DNA of 43,194 bases from JANLSE01 sp038214135. Its GTDB lineage: Bacteria > Chloroflexota > Chloroflexia > Chloroflexales > Roseiflexaceae. The notes under the pieces were generated by a model. That model did not search any database and had not been told where the DNA came from. It was given only the letters and a program-made list of their open reading frames with translations. Below, one piece after another: positions 8,294 through 16,381 of this stretch (position 1 is the stretch's first letter; every line of letters begins with the position of its first letter). The stretch is taken from the NCBI GenBank assembly GCA_038214135.1, contig JBBQSD010000044.1, positions 1-43,194 of the forward strand, read 5' to 3'. The position numbers and the translations under genes are program-made.

Positions 8294-10041
8294 ATGTTCC
8301 GACGCATAGCCTCCATGCGCTGGCGCATTGCTAGTGCCTATCTCCTGTTACTGGCAGTGACTCTCACGTTACTTGCGCTGGTGAGCGTGCAACTGCTGCG
8401 TGCGACCTACCTGCGTACGCTCCAGGATGGGGTTGCGGGCCAAGCATGCGTACTGGCCACCCTTGTTGCTAGCGAACAGATACCACTAACCGATACCGCT
8501 CAGCTCAATGCACTTGTCCATACGGCCAGCATCCAGCTTGGTGCGCGTGTGACGATTGCCTCCCGTGTAGGCGTGGAATTGGCCGACTCGCTTGATGTAG
8601 GGGTTGGCACCAGTATTCTGAACCGGCCAGAAGTGCATGATGCGCTTCAGCAGGGGCAGGGCGCGAATGAGCGCTTCAGTGCCGCAACCGGCACGAGATC
8701 CGGATGTATATTGCCGCCAAGCGCTCCGCAAGGTGCGCTGCGCGTGGGAGTGCCATTGGCTGTTATTGCTCAGGCCCAGGCGCAGCTGACTATCGTGCGC
8801 TCCTCGCTGGGATCGTGACGGTGGTGTTGGCGGTGCTGATCGCCCGACGAGTCACCCAACCACTGCTCGATCTGCGGACGATGGCCGGGCGGCTTGCCGC
8901 TGGCGATCTGGATGTATAGGTGCCGATCCCACCCGACACCGAGGTGGCTGCACTCGCGCAGGACTTCAATCAGATGGCGAGCCGACTCCGCCAACTGATA
9001 CACACCGTCGAAACCGAACGACAGCGCCTCGATATGGTGCTCGCGACCATGGCCGATGGGATTGTGATCGTCAACCGTGCCCAGGAGATCACGCTGATCA
9101 ACCCGGCTGGTAGCGCCCTGCTCAGTGGAGGCGATGCGCCTGTTCGCACCAGTATCGGAAACCCAGAGATCAATCTGTTCCAGGAGGCGTTACAGTCGGT
9201 GTGGCGTATGCCGTTTGGTGAAACGCTTGTGACGATTGATGACCTCGTGATTGCGGCAACCGACACGTCGCTACGGGCGCAGGTGACGCGGCTGCCTGCA
9301 CCTGAGGGTGATCAAACACTGATTGTACTCCAGGATCTGACCGATCTGCGGCGTGCCGAGCGATCGCGCCGCGTATTGATGATGAGCAATATCGCCCACG
9401 ATCTGCGCACACCGCTAGCCTCGCTCCAGGCGATTATCGAGATGCTGCAGGATGGGGCGCTCACGGATGCCGACGCTGCCCCAGATTTCCTGCGCCGCAT
9501 GGCCGATGAGGTGCTGGAGCTGTTGCGGATCGAGTCGGGCGAACTGGCCCTAGATCTGGCCCTATGTGATGTTGCCGCGATTGCGCGCAGTGCGGCAGCA
9601 CGCATGGCGGAACAGGCAGCCCGCGCTGGACTATGGCCGATGATCTTCCGCCAGATCTGCCGTGGCTTCTGCTGGATGCGCTGCGGCTCGAACAGGCGCT
9701 CCTGAACCTGCTCCAGAATGCCATTGCACACACCACCCGGCGGCAGTGTGACGATTGGGGCCAAGGCCGATACGGAAACCATTGCACTCTGGGTGCGCGA
9801 TACGGGTGCCGGAAGCACTCCCGACGACCTACCGCATATCTTCGAACGCCTGTATAAAGGCGATCAGGCGCGCAGCGGGCGTGGCACTGGGTTAGGGCTG
9901 GCCATCGTCAAGCACCTGGTCGAGCGACATGGTGGTCATGTGCGAGCCGAAAGCCAGGTGGGCGTTGGGACGACCATCACGCTGATCTTTCCACACCCAC
10001 TCAGCCATGTAGCCCTGGGAGAAACACCGTCGGGCTGGTGA
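8294..10041 (+). pseudogene. PhoR-like sensor histidine kinase, multiply frameshifted
   Basis: All parts of a membrane kinase can be read, in changing frames: MFRRIASMRWRIASAYLLLL (TM1), periplasmic domain, second TM plus HAMP (VTVVLAVLIARRVTQPLLDLRTMAGRLAAGDLDV), PAS domain (ADGIVIVNRAQEITLINPAG), His box (IAHDLRTPLASLQ), N box (EQALLNLLQNAIAH), G boxes (VRDTGAGSTP, GRGTGLGLAIVKHL). Frame changes occur near 8700, 8727, 8807, 9633 and 9730; an in-frame TAG sits at 8917 where a Gln-like position is expected; about a dozen residues of the dimerisation helix are missing before LELLRIESGE. The 3' end overlaps the convergent PIG-L gene by 41 bases. Five indels plus a nonsense codon indicate a dead gene unless the assembly is poor. 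Confidence 0.85.
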
Positions 10042-10723
10042 CGAGCAGCGGGCTGTGGCTCTTGAATGCCTCGGCATAGGCCACGCCGAACTGCCGACCA
10101 ACATAGGCATCCTCAGCATCATAGAGCGTCAGCAACCGGTCGCCGACTGCAACATTGAAGATCGAACCATATTCCACCAGCGCCGCCCGTTTCCGGTCAT
10201 AGGTGTCGCTGACATCGACGGCAAAGGCGAAGTCGCGGCCCCAAGCGGGTTCCATCTTGCAATGCGGGAAGAACAGCCGCTCAATCGCCCAGGGTGTACC
10301 ATCGGCCAGGGTTGCGCCACCCGGCACACGATCCCAGTGGTCGAGCCGCGCATAGAACACCGCAGCGCTCACCAGGCTGCCGACCGCCGCGTGATCTGGG
10401 TGGATCGTGGCGTCGGTTGTGGAGAAGACCAGCCGCGGGCGATGCTCACGAATGAGCCGAGCGACGGCCAGACGCAGTGCGGGCGTATCAGTGATCAAGC
10501 GATCCTGTCCTGCAAGAAAAACCCGCTCGGCACCCAGGATGGCCGCCGCGCGCTGGGCCTGCGCGACCCGAACTCCCGCCTCGGCAAAGTCGCTTGGCTC
10601 ACCATCGCACAGGTCAACGAGCAGCACCCGCATCCCGCTGTCGGTCAGCTTCGCAATCGTACCACCCATCTGGACTTCGGCATCATCGGGGTGGGCCGAG
10701 ACGACCAGCACATCATAGGCCAT
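10001..10723 (-). CDS. PIG-L family deacetylase (LmbE/BshB-like)
   Basis: 240 residues. The zinc-binding signature AHPDDAE lies at residues 10-16, and the third ligand motif HPDH at 108-111. These are the hallmarks of LmbE/PIG-L N-acetylglucosaminyl deacetylases, which include MshB and BshB of mycothiol and bacillithiol synthesis. The fold order (LVVSAHPDDAE...VLLVDLCDGEPSD...LVFSTTDATIHPDHAAVG) is complete. The substrate is not known; a thiol-cofactor or glycan deacetylase are both possible. It is cytoplasmic, with no signal peptide. Its 3' end runs 41 bases into the convergent kinase pseudogene. Confidence 0.88.
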   Translation of the reverse strand: MAYDVLVVSAHPDDAEVQMGGTIAKLTDSGMRVLLVDLCDGEPSDFAEAGVRVAQAQRAAAILGAERVFLAGQDRLITDTPALRLAVARLIREHRPRLVFSTTDATIHPDHAAVGSLVSAAVFYARLDHWDRVPGGATLADGTPWAIERLFFPHCKMEPAWGRDFAFAVDVSDTYDRKRAALVEYGSIFNVAVGDRLLTLYDAEDAYVGRQFGVAYAEAFKSHSPLLVTSPTVFLPGLHG

Positions 10724-10858
10724 TGCTCGATCCTTTCATTCTGCCGACGCAAACGATTGCGTCTCTTGATATGATGCAGCAGACATGCTGAACGTTACCA
10801 GCGCTGGTCAATTATCGCGTATGCTATCCACGACGCTTCATGACAAAAGGGGGATTCC

Positions 10859-11461
10859 ATGACGATCTCTGAGCCGACCCGCTTCGAGCGGCTCCAACAG
10901 CGCTACCGTACTCACGATCTGCCCTGGGACCGGGATCTGCCACCGCCCGAAATTATTGCAGCCGCTGAGCACCTTCCGCCTGGACGGGTGCTCGATCTGG
11001 GTTGTGGTACTGCACGGGCCAGTGTGTTCCTGGCAGTGCGTGGCTGGCAGGCAGATGCGATTGACTTTGTTCCTGAGGCGATCACCCTGGCCGAAGAACG
11101 CGTACGTGCAGCAGGAGTGGCTGATCTGGTGCGGCTGCATGTCGGGTCGGTGACTGATCTCGGCTTTCTGATCGAGCCGTATGACCTGGCGATTGACGTG
11201 GGCTGTATGCATGGGTTCGAGGGTGCTGACCTCCAGGCATATGCGGCAGAAGTAGCGCGGCTGGTGCGGCCAGATGGATGCTATCTCCTGTTCGCCCACC
11301 TGCGTGAGCCGGAAGGTGATCGGCTGATTGGCATTGCAAAGGGGACGATTGAAGCGCTCTTCGCTGAGACGTTCGTGTTCGAGACGGTTGAGCCCGGCAT
11401 CACGATTATTGGCGAACTGCAAACGGCCTCGGCCTGGTACACGCTGCGACGACGCGGTTAG
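10859..11461 (+). CDS. Class I SAM-dependent methyltransferase
   Basis: 200 residues. Motif I is VLDLGCGTARASVFLA (about 44-59), motif II region ADAIDFVPEAITLAEERV, then DLAIDVGCMHGFEG and LLFAHLREPEG. The arrangement, with the PWDRDLPPPEI opening, resembles small-molecule methyltransferases of the thiopurine/tellurite (TehB-like) group. The true acceptor is unknown. A GGGGGA ribosome site sits 5 bases before the ATG. Given its neighbours, a thiol, sulfide or metalloid acceptor is a reasonable guess but is not shown by sequence. Confidence 0.8.
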   Translation: MTISEPTRFERLQQRYRTHDLPWDRDLPPPEIIAAAEHLPPGRVLDLGCGTARASVFLAVRGWQADAIDFVPEAITLAEERVRAAGVADLVRLHVGSVTDLGFLIEPYDLAIDVGCMHGFEGADLQAYAAEVARLVRPDGCYLLFAHLREPEGDRLIGIAKGTIEALFAETFVFETVEPGITIIGELQTASAWYTLRRRG

Positions 11462-11484
11462 ATTGATGACAGGTGGAGGTGGAC

Positions 11485-11592
11485 ATGAATGAGCGTACAT
11501 CGACGGGTGTGTGGACGTGTACTGGCACCACCGTTCACCAGCACGGAGCGGTGACATTTGGAGCACCAGCATCAGTCAGTGACTCCTCCTGA
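11485..11592 (+). CDS. Possible 35-residue small protein
   Basis: An ATG follows a good ribosome site (GGTGGAGGTGGAC) 24 bases after the methyltransferase stop. The peptide opens MNERTSTGVWTCTGTTVHQH and ends after ASVSDSS. No family is recognised. It overlaps the end of the convergent hypothetical gene by 21 bases. The strong ribosome site is the only support. Confidence 0.25.
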   Translation: MNERTSTGVWTCTGTTVHQHGAVTFGAPASVSDSS

Positions 11593-11847
11593 CAACTGCG
11601 CCACCCGCCAGCGGGCCAGTTCCGCAAGCTGGCCGTAGGCCACCAACAGTTCCTGGGTCGCGCTCGAACCCGCCCGATACGCATCGATGGTCGCTGCCAG
11701 CGTCAGCAGTGCCGATTCGCTATTGGCGGCATCCGTATAGGCGGACATAAAGGCATAGAAGCGCCCATGCGTCGGGTTGCATGTTCGCAGATCGTACCGT
11801 CGATCCAGCGCCAGCGCATGCAGCCGCTCAAGCTCAGCGGTTATCAT
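11572..11847 (-). CDS. Small conserved-looking hypothetical protein
   Basis: 91 residues, largely helical (ELERLHALALDRRYDL, TLAATIDAYRAGSSATQELLVAYGQLAELARWRVAQL). No signal peptide, membrane segment or known motif is seen. It starts 12 bases downstream of the stop of the disulfide oxidoreductase on the same strand, so both are probably cotranscribed and it may be an accessory of that redox protein. The function is not known. Confidence 0.6.
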   Translation of the reverse strand: MITAELERLHALALDRRYDLRTCNPTHGRFYAFMSAYTDAANSESALLTLAATIDAYRAGSSATQELLVAYGQLAELARWRVAQLSGGVTD

Positions 11848-11859
11848 AGATGTGACTCC

Positions 11860-12529
11860 TTAGTTGGCAGCTGCAGCCTGGAGCGCCGCGGACAGTTTGG
11901 ACAGCAGCATCCCCTCTGGCACTGCTCCCTCGACAGAGATCGCTTCCGCAATCACGGTTCGCGGCACACCCATCACATGGTAGCGCTCGCCAAGTTCTGG
12001 GAATTCGGACACCTCAACGGTATCGGCGGTGATGTGTGGGCTGGCGTGGGCCAGTGCGTAGGCCAGGACTGCCGCTCGTGGGCAGTAGGGACAACTGGGC
12101 GTCACAAACACCTGGAGATGGAGTGACTGCGTGAGCGTCGCCAGGAATGCCTGTGTCGCTGGTTGCAGGGCTGCCTGGTCGGTTCCGACAATCCGGATCG
12201 CTTCCAGCAGCGTGGCGAACTCATAGCCACTCGACAACCCGTAATAGCGGATGCCGTAATCGATTTCCTGCACACCACCCAGGATCACCATTGCCGGTGC
12301 CTTATCGACAGCGAGGGTAGCGGCATACGTAGCATCGGTGTTGAGGTCATACGTACGCAACTGGAGGCGTGGGTGCAGCGCAACCAACTCCAGCAGGAGT
12401 TCGCGAGTCACATCGCAGTACGCGCATGCATCATTCGTGGTAAACAACACCAGGGTAACTGGGCGAGTGAGTGCGGCGTCCAACTCCTGACGAACAGCAG
12501 TGGCATTTTTTTGGATCAATGAGCGCCAT
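11860..12529 (-). CDS. Protein disulfide oxidoreductase (two-thioredoxin-fold, glutaredoxin-like), frameshift in a poly-A run
   Basis: Two thioredoxin-like units each keep a CxxC: NDACAYCDVTRELL and TPSCPYCPRAAVLAY, with cis-Pro loops DKAPAMVI and MGVPRTVI. About 223 residues, the usual size of PDO proteins, which form or shuffle disulfides in the cytoplasm. The start needs comment. ATG 12529, with an AAGGAGA ribosome site, gives MALIDPK, the normal PDO opening, but the frame breaks in a run of seven A on the coding strand (12512-12506). With six A the protein reads MALIDPKNATAVRQELDAAL without interruption. The next in-frame ATG (12558) gives an atypical leader and no ribosome site. It is thus a homopolymer error, a phase-variable tract or a real frameshift. 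Confidence 0.85.
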
Positions 12530-12684
12530 GAGAGGGTCTCCTTATAGCTATGCGTCATTTCTGACAATATGATGCAGTATCTGTGCATAACGTTACTGCC
12601 CGCTGATTCGCCGCACACCTGACCAAGCGCCACAGCTCCATGCAATCGGCATCTCCTCCACCTCTGTCGTATACCTCCATCGAC

Positions 12685-12709
12685 TCTCCACACATGATTG
12701 CTACACTCG
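12685..12709 (+). promoter_or_regulatory. Promoter-like block shared with 14887-14911
   Basis: A 25-base block ends in gctacactcg, 31 bases before the NapH-like ATG. 19 of its 25 bases recur at 14887-14911 before the Gly/Met-rich secreted protein. TACACT is a fair -10 element in both; no good -35 is present, which suggests an activator or alternative sigma factor. It also lies within a 7-bp inverted repeat (tgattgc/gcaatca). Confidence 0.35.
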
Positions 12710-12739
12710 CGTCAAGCAATCATCGTATGGAGGTTGATC

Positions 12740-13681
12740 ATGGCCATCCATCACACGCCCAAGCGCTGGTTCAAGGTCGGAGCGCACCATCTGCGCCGAT
12801 TGACACAGGCGCTATTCACATTGTTTATTGGTGTGCTGGTCGTCAGCCACCTGCTGGTGGGCGAGAGTGCAACAACGACGACGACCACCTCAGCTGAGGC
12901 ATTCTGCCCGTTTGGTGGCGTCGAAACGCTCTATCAATATGTCGCCAGTGGTGGCAGTTTCATCAACCATACCCATCTTTCAAATGTGGTGCTCCTGGTT
13001 GCGGTACTGGCCCTCACCGTTGTCGCACGCGGCGCATTCTGTGGCTGGTTCTGCCCCTTTGGCGCGATCCAGGAGTGGCTGTATGCGGCCAGCACCTGGC
13101 TCCAGAAGCGTATCCCACCCGTTGGGCGTGCAATATGGGCACTCAAAAAGCGTTTGGGTGTGCGGCCAGCACGTCTCGGGATGTTACCCGAAGCAACGCT
13201 CATCCAACGCATTGATGGCATCCTGCGCTATGGGAAATACGCAGTTCTCGCGACGATCATCGGCGGCACGATCGCGTATGGCGTGATGATCTTCCGCGAC
13301 TACGACCCGTGGTCGGCACTGCTGGAGATTGGCGCATTGGAACTCACTGCCGGAACGGTCGTGCTTGGTATTGTGTTGGTCGCCGCGCTGTTTGTTGAGC
13401 GCCCCTGGTGCCGGTATGCCTGCCCGCTTGGTGCGGTGATCGGCCTGACGAGCCAACTCAGCCCACTACGAATCCAACGCGAAGGAACCGCCTGCACGGG
13501 CTGTACGCTGTGCAGCAAGAGTTGTCCGATGGGGTTGCCGGTGGCGACCATGAGCGAACTCACACACCATGATTGTGTGATGTGTTTGGAATGTGTCGAC
13601 GCCTGCCCGCAGCCGGGCGCACTGGATCTGAAATTGGTGGTTCCCGGTATGCCTGCACGTCCGAGCGAAGGAAGGAACTAA
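12740..13681 (+). CDS. NapH/CcoG-like polyferredoxin membrane protein
   Basis: 313 residues from ATG 12740, preceded by GGAGGT. Several membrane helices (LTQALFTLFIGVLVVSHLLV, VVLLVAVLALTVVA, AVLATIIGGTIAYGVMIF, TVVLGIVLVAALFV) alternate with Cys motifs: AFCPFGG, RGAFCGWFCPFGAIQ and PWCRYACPLGA, typical of Fer4_5/NapH proteins. Two classical 4Fe-4S motifs follow at the C-terminus (CTGCTLCSKSCP and CVMCLECVDACP). Such proteins carry electrons from the quinone pool to or from periplasmic reductases. The partner membrane protein starts 2 bases after its stop. The electron acceptor is not apparent. Confidence 0.85.
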   Translation: MAIHHTPKRWFKVGAHHLRRLTQALFTLFIGVLVVSHLLVGESATTTTTTSAEAFCPFGGVETLYQYVASGGSFINHTHLSNVVLLVAVLALTVVARGAFCGWFCPFGAIQEWLYAASTWLQKRIPPVGRAIWALKKRLGVRPARLGMLPEATLIQRIDGILRYGKYAVLATIIGGTIAYGVMIFRDYDPWSALLEIGALELTAGTVVLGIVLVAALFVERPWCRYACPLGAVIGLTSQLSPLRIQREGTACTGCTLCSKSCPMGLPVATMSELTHHDCVMCLECVDACPQPGALDLKLVVPGMPARPSEGRN

Positions 13682-13683
13682 TC

Positions 13684-14091
13684 ATGCAAAACAAACCGAT
13701 TGCGAAGCGTGCGGCCATCCCAACCGCACCGCAGCGCTGGCGCAGCATCCAGATTCGCCCGTTGGTCTACCTCGCTACGGTACTTGTCGTGTTCCTGGGG
13801 GTGATCGGCGCAGCACAGGCAACCGGCTGGTGGTCAACCACCGGCCGGACAACGGCGGATGGCGTGCGAATCCAGATAACGGGAACAAACCCAACGGAAA
13901 TCAAAGGTTGGATGACAATCAGTGATGTACTGACCGCGTACCAGGTGCCAAAGGCGGATCTGTATACCCGCTTCAGTATTCCGAATGACGTGCCGGAGAC
14001 GGCGCAACTCAAGAGTCTGGAAGGAGCAGCCCCCGACTTTTCCGTGACCGAACTCCAGGCCTGGTTGGTCGAACGCTCCCGTGGGCCATAG
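13684..14091 (+). CDS. Membrane-anchored partner of the NapH-like protein, function unknown
   Basis: 135 residues from ATG 13684 (AAGGAAGGAAC ribosome site), 2 bases after the polyferredoxin stop. One N-terminal membrane helix (PLVYLATVLVVFLGVIGAAQAT) is followed by an external domain: ITGTNPTEIKGWMTISDVLTAYQVPKADLYTRFSIPNDVPETAQLKSL. This pattern, G-x-MT-x-x-E/D-V...Y-x-V...L...IP-x-x-V-x-x-x-T-x-L, is familiar from the tail regions of NapH-like and formate dehydrogenase-linked proteins. The tight spacing implies a complex with the upstream protein. No Cys is present, so it does not itself carry a cluster. Confidence 0.65.
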   Translation: MQNKPIAKRAAIPTAPQRWRSIQIRPLVYLATVLVVFLGVIGAAQATGWWSTTGRTTADGVRIQITGTNPTEIKGWMTISDVLTAYQVPKADLYTRFSIPNDVPETAQLKSLEGAAPDFSVTELQAWLVERSRGP

Positions 14092-14163
14092 GCAGGCACC
14101 ATGTAACCAATGGTCGTCTGCGCGCATCAAACGAGCAGAACCATACAGTAGAAGGAAACGCGC

Positions 14164-14574
14164 ATGATGCAGCAGCACCACTATGGCTATACCGTCAGAA
14201 CATCGCTCGACTATCGGGCCGCCGTCGAGGCGGTGACGGCGGCGCTCAAACAAGAGGGTTTTGGCGTCCTGACCACCATTGATATGCAGGCGACGCTGAA
14301 AGCGAAGCTGGGAGCCGAAACCGCCCCCTACACGATCCTTGGCGCATGCAACCCACCGCTTGCCCAGCGTGCGCTCACCGCTGAGCCGGAGATCGGCCTG
14401 TTGCTGCCCTGCAATGTCGTCGTGTATGTTGATAGCGCAGGGCAAACGATCATCTCGGCCATCGATCCAGAGGCCATGTTCAACGTTGTGCAGCGCGACG
14501 ACCTGATGCCGATTGCACACGAGGTCGGCGTGAAGCTGCAGCGGGTCATGGCTGCGCTATCTATCCTATCCTAA
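14164..14574 (+). CDS. DUF302 domain protein
   Basis: 136 residues. A typical DUF302: YGYTVRTSLDYRAAVEAVTAALKQEGFGVLTTIDMQATLKAKLG...YTILGACNPPLAQRAL..EIGLLLPCNVVVY...AIDP. The conserved Cys of GACNP and PCN are both present. No signal peptide. DUF302 proteins recur in sulfur-oxidation and metal-resistance clusters, but no biochemical role is established. GAAGGAAA before the paired ATGs (14164/14167) serves as ribosome site. Confidence 0.85.
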   Translation: MMQQHHYGYTVRTSLDYRAAVEAVTAALKQEGFGVLTTIDMQATLKAKLGAETAPYTILGACNPPLAQRALTAEPEIGLLLPCNVVVYVDSAGQTIISAIDPEAMFNVVQRDDLMPIAHEVGVKLQRVMAALSILS

Positions 14575-14588
14575 CCCCGGAACCCCGT

Positions 14589-14605
14589 AGGCTGAAGCCA
14601 CGCGG
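14589..14605. repeat. Copy of a dispersed aggctgaagccacgcgg repeat
   Basis: 17 bases just after the DUF302 stop. The inverse (ccgcgtggcttcagcc) occurs at 21536-21551, and related gggcttcagccc at about 7143. It looks like a half-site of a REP-like palindromic family. Confidence 0.5.
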
Positions 14606-14633
14606 TATATGAATCATTGAAAGGACCACCACC

Positions 14634-14852
14634 ATGTTCGCTACAAACGAAAGTTCACTCGACCGCATCATTCGTCTGGTACTCGGTATCATTCTGTTCG
14701 CTGTGACATTCACTATGCTGACGGGTATCTGGCAGATTGTTGCGGGCGTACTCGGCGTGGTGATGCTCGCCACAGCGGCGGTTGGCTTCTGCCCACTCTA
14801 CCGAATCGTTGGCATCAGCACCTGCCCGGTACGTCCGGCCAGCACCCACTGA
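14634..14852 (+). CDS. DUF2892/YgaP-like small membrane protein
   Basis: 72 residues: NESSLDRIIRLVLGIILFAVTFTMLTGIWQIVAGVLGVVMLATAAVGFCPLYRIVGISTCP. The DR-x-x-R start, two membrane helices and terminal GFCPLYRIVGISTC are diagnostic of DUF2892, the membrane part of YgaP rhodaneses. Standalone copies commonly sit beside sulfur-transfer and persulfide genes, consistent with the local context. Two Cys near the cytoplasmic end could exchange sulfane sulfur, but that is inferred. Confidence 0.85.
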   Translation: MFATNESSLDRIIRLVLGIILFAVTFTMLTGIWQIVAGVLGVVMLATAAVGFCPLYRIVGISTCPVRPASTH

Positions 14853-14886
14853 TACTCCATCACATCTCGCGGGAATGTCCATTGGT

Positions 14887-14911
14887 TCTCCATCATTGGC
14901 TGCTACACTCG
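14887..14911 (+). promoter_or_regulatory. Second copy of the promoter-like block
   Basis: 19 of 25 bases match 12685-12709, with identical tctcca start and tacactcg end. It lies 65 bases upstream of the ATG at 14976. Confidence 0.35.
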
Positions 14912-14975
14912 GGGTGTGGAAAACAAAGCAGCGTGGTCACAGCGGCCACGCAGCACAAGACCCGAGGAGAAGATC

Positions 14976-15509
14976 ATGCGTACTCGTCACTGGATCATCA
15001 TTGCTGGCGCAACGCTGGCACTTATCGCCGTATTAGCACTCCCATCACTGACCTTGGCACGCGGGCCGAATGGCGGCATCGGGCAGGGTCCTGGTAGCGG
15101 GATGATGGGTGGGTCGGAACAGTCGCTCGTGGCGGTGGCAGCCCAGGTGCTGGGTGTTCCACAGGCCGATCTCGTCACCCAGCTGCAGTCGGGCAAGACG
15201 ATCAAGGATGTCGCGGGCGACAAAGCAGGCGCGATTGTGGATGCGTTTGTGCAGACACGCGTGGATCGGATGGCAGCCCAGGTCAGTGCTGGTCGGTTGA
15301 CTCAAGCCCAAGCTGACCAGATGGTGGTCACGATGAAGGCCAACGTGACGGCGCAAATCAGCGCACCGTGGACGGCACGCGGCCCGAATGGTGGCGCAGG
15401 CTTCACCGACCAGGACGGCAACGGTCGCTGCGACAATGCAGGCACCGGAATGGGACAAGGCACCGGAATGGGACGTAGCCGGATGGGCATGGGACGCAAC
15501 GGTCAATAG
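14976..15509 (+). CDS. Secreted Gly/Met-rich protein of unknown function
   Basis: 177 residues from ATG 14976 (GAGGAGAAG ribosome site). Signal peptide HWIIIAGATLALIAVLALPSLTLA. The middle is helical with SLVAVAAQVLGVPQADLVTQLQSGKTIKDVAGDKAGAIVDAFVQTRVDRM and GRLTQAQADQMVVTMKANV, a pattern seen in exported spore-coat-like or metal-binding proteins of Chloroflexota and Firmicutes. The tail holds DQDGNGRCDN, like a calcium-binding DxDxNG loop, and a GMGQGTGMGRSRMGMG repeat. The Met richness and the adjacent two-component pair with a Met/His-rich sensor suggest metal handling, by inference only. A strong terminator follows. Confidence 0.65.
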   Translation: MRTRHWIIIAGATLALIAVLALPSLTLARGPNGGIGQGPGSGMMGGSEQSLVAVAAQVLGVPQADLVTQLQSGKTIKDVAGDKAGAIVDAFVQTRVDRMAAQVSAGRLTQAQADQMVVTMKANVTAQISAPWTARGPNGGAGFTDQDGNGRCDNAGTGMGQGTGMGRSRMGMGRNGQ

Positions 15510-15524
15510 CCCTCCGAAGCGCAG

Positions 15525-15559
15525 ACCAGCGGCCAACGTGATTCACGTTGGCCGCTGGT
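15525..15559 (+). terminator. Perfect 16-bp hairpin terminator
   Basis: Arms 15525-15540 (accagcggccaacgtg) and 15544-15559 pair exactly around att, followed by T-rich ttgtcttcttgt. It is 16 bases after the stop of the Gly/Met-rich gene: a convincing intrinsic terminator. Confidence 0.85.
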
Positions 15560-15652
15560 TGTCTTCTTGTATCCTGGGCAGATAGCATGGCAACGCCTTA
15601 TGGAACGGCGATGTTGTACGGTACGGATGATAATCACAAGCGGAGAAGTGCG

Positions 15653-16348
15653 ATGGCACAGCGTATCCTGGTCGTCGATGATGACCGACAGATCGTGCGG
15701 CTGGTGCAATCCTATCTGGAACAGGCCAGTTACACCGTCCTGACAGCGTATGATGGCACAACCGCACTCCGCATGATTCGCGCCGAGCAACCTGACTTGG
15801 TCGTGCTCGATCTCATGCTGCCGGACATGGATGGTTGGACGATCACCCGTGCGGTGCGCGCTGACCACGGAACCGCAGCGCTGCCCATCCTCATGCTCAC
15901 GGCACGCGTTGAGGACGCCGACCGCATCGTCGGGCTGGAACTCGGTGCCGATGACTATGTCACCAAACCATTCAACCCACGCGAGGTGGTCGCCCGCGTT
16001 CGCGCAATCCTGCGGCGGGTCAAGGGTATAGCCCCCGATCATCAGACGCTGACCTACGCAACCCTGCGGCTCGACACGAACCAACATGTCGTCACGCTGG
16101 ATGGGCAGCCGGTGGATCTGACGCCGACGGAGTTTGATCTGCTGCGGCTGTTCCTGTCCCAACCCAGCCACGCCTTCAGTCGCCAGGAACTGATCGAGCA
16201 TGGGCTTGGCTACACCTATGAAGGGCTGGAGCGCACGGTCGATAGTCACATCAAAAACCTCCGCAAGAAGCTGGAGCGCACCCCCACCGCACCACAGATC
16301 GAGACGGTCTATGGGATTGGCTACCGGCTTCACACGCCTGGTGGATAA
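15653..16348 (+). CDS. OmpR-family response regulator (intact)
   Basis: 231 residues. The receiver is complete: ILVVDDDRQ, LVVLDLMLPDMDGWT (acceptor Asp), ILMLTAR and VTKPFN (Lys). The C-terminal winged helix is also complete (VDLTPTEFDLLRLFLSQPSHAFSRQELIEHGLGYTYEGLERTVDSHIKNLRKKLE...ETVYGIGYRL). The kinase gene starts 33 bases downstream, so they form a pair. It is the only intact regulator of three in the window. Targets are unknown; the upstream Gly/Met-rich secreted protein is a candidate. Confidence 0.92.
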   Translation: MAQRILVVDDDRQIVRLVQSYLEQASYTVLTAYDGTTALRMIRAEQPDLVVLDLMLPDMDGWTITRAVRADHGTAALPILMLTARVEDADRIVGLELGADDYVTKPFNPREVVARVRAILRRVKGIAPDHQTLTYATLRLDTNQHVVTLDGQPVDLTPTEFDLLRLFLSQPSHAFSRQELIEHGLGYTYEGLERTVDSHIKNLRKKLERTPTAPQIETVYGIGYRLHTPGG

Positions 16349-16381
16349 GCGCGTCGCACACATGCTGCAATCGAGGCTACT

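Noticed and set aside
8917..8919. TAG in the second kinase as recoding (for example pyrrolysine)
   Set aside because: The gene also has at least five frame changes and a deletion, so a simple nonsense mutation is far more likely.
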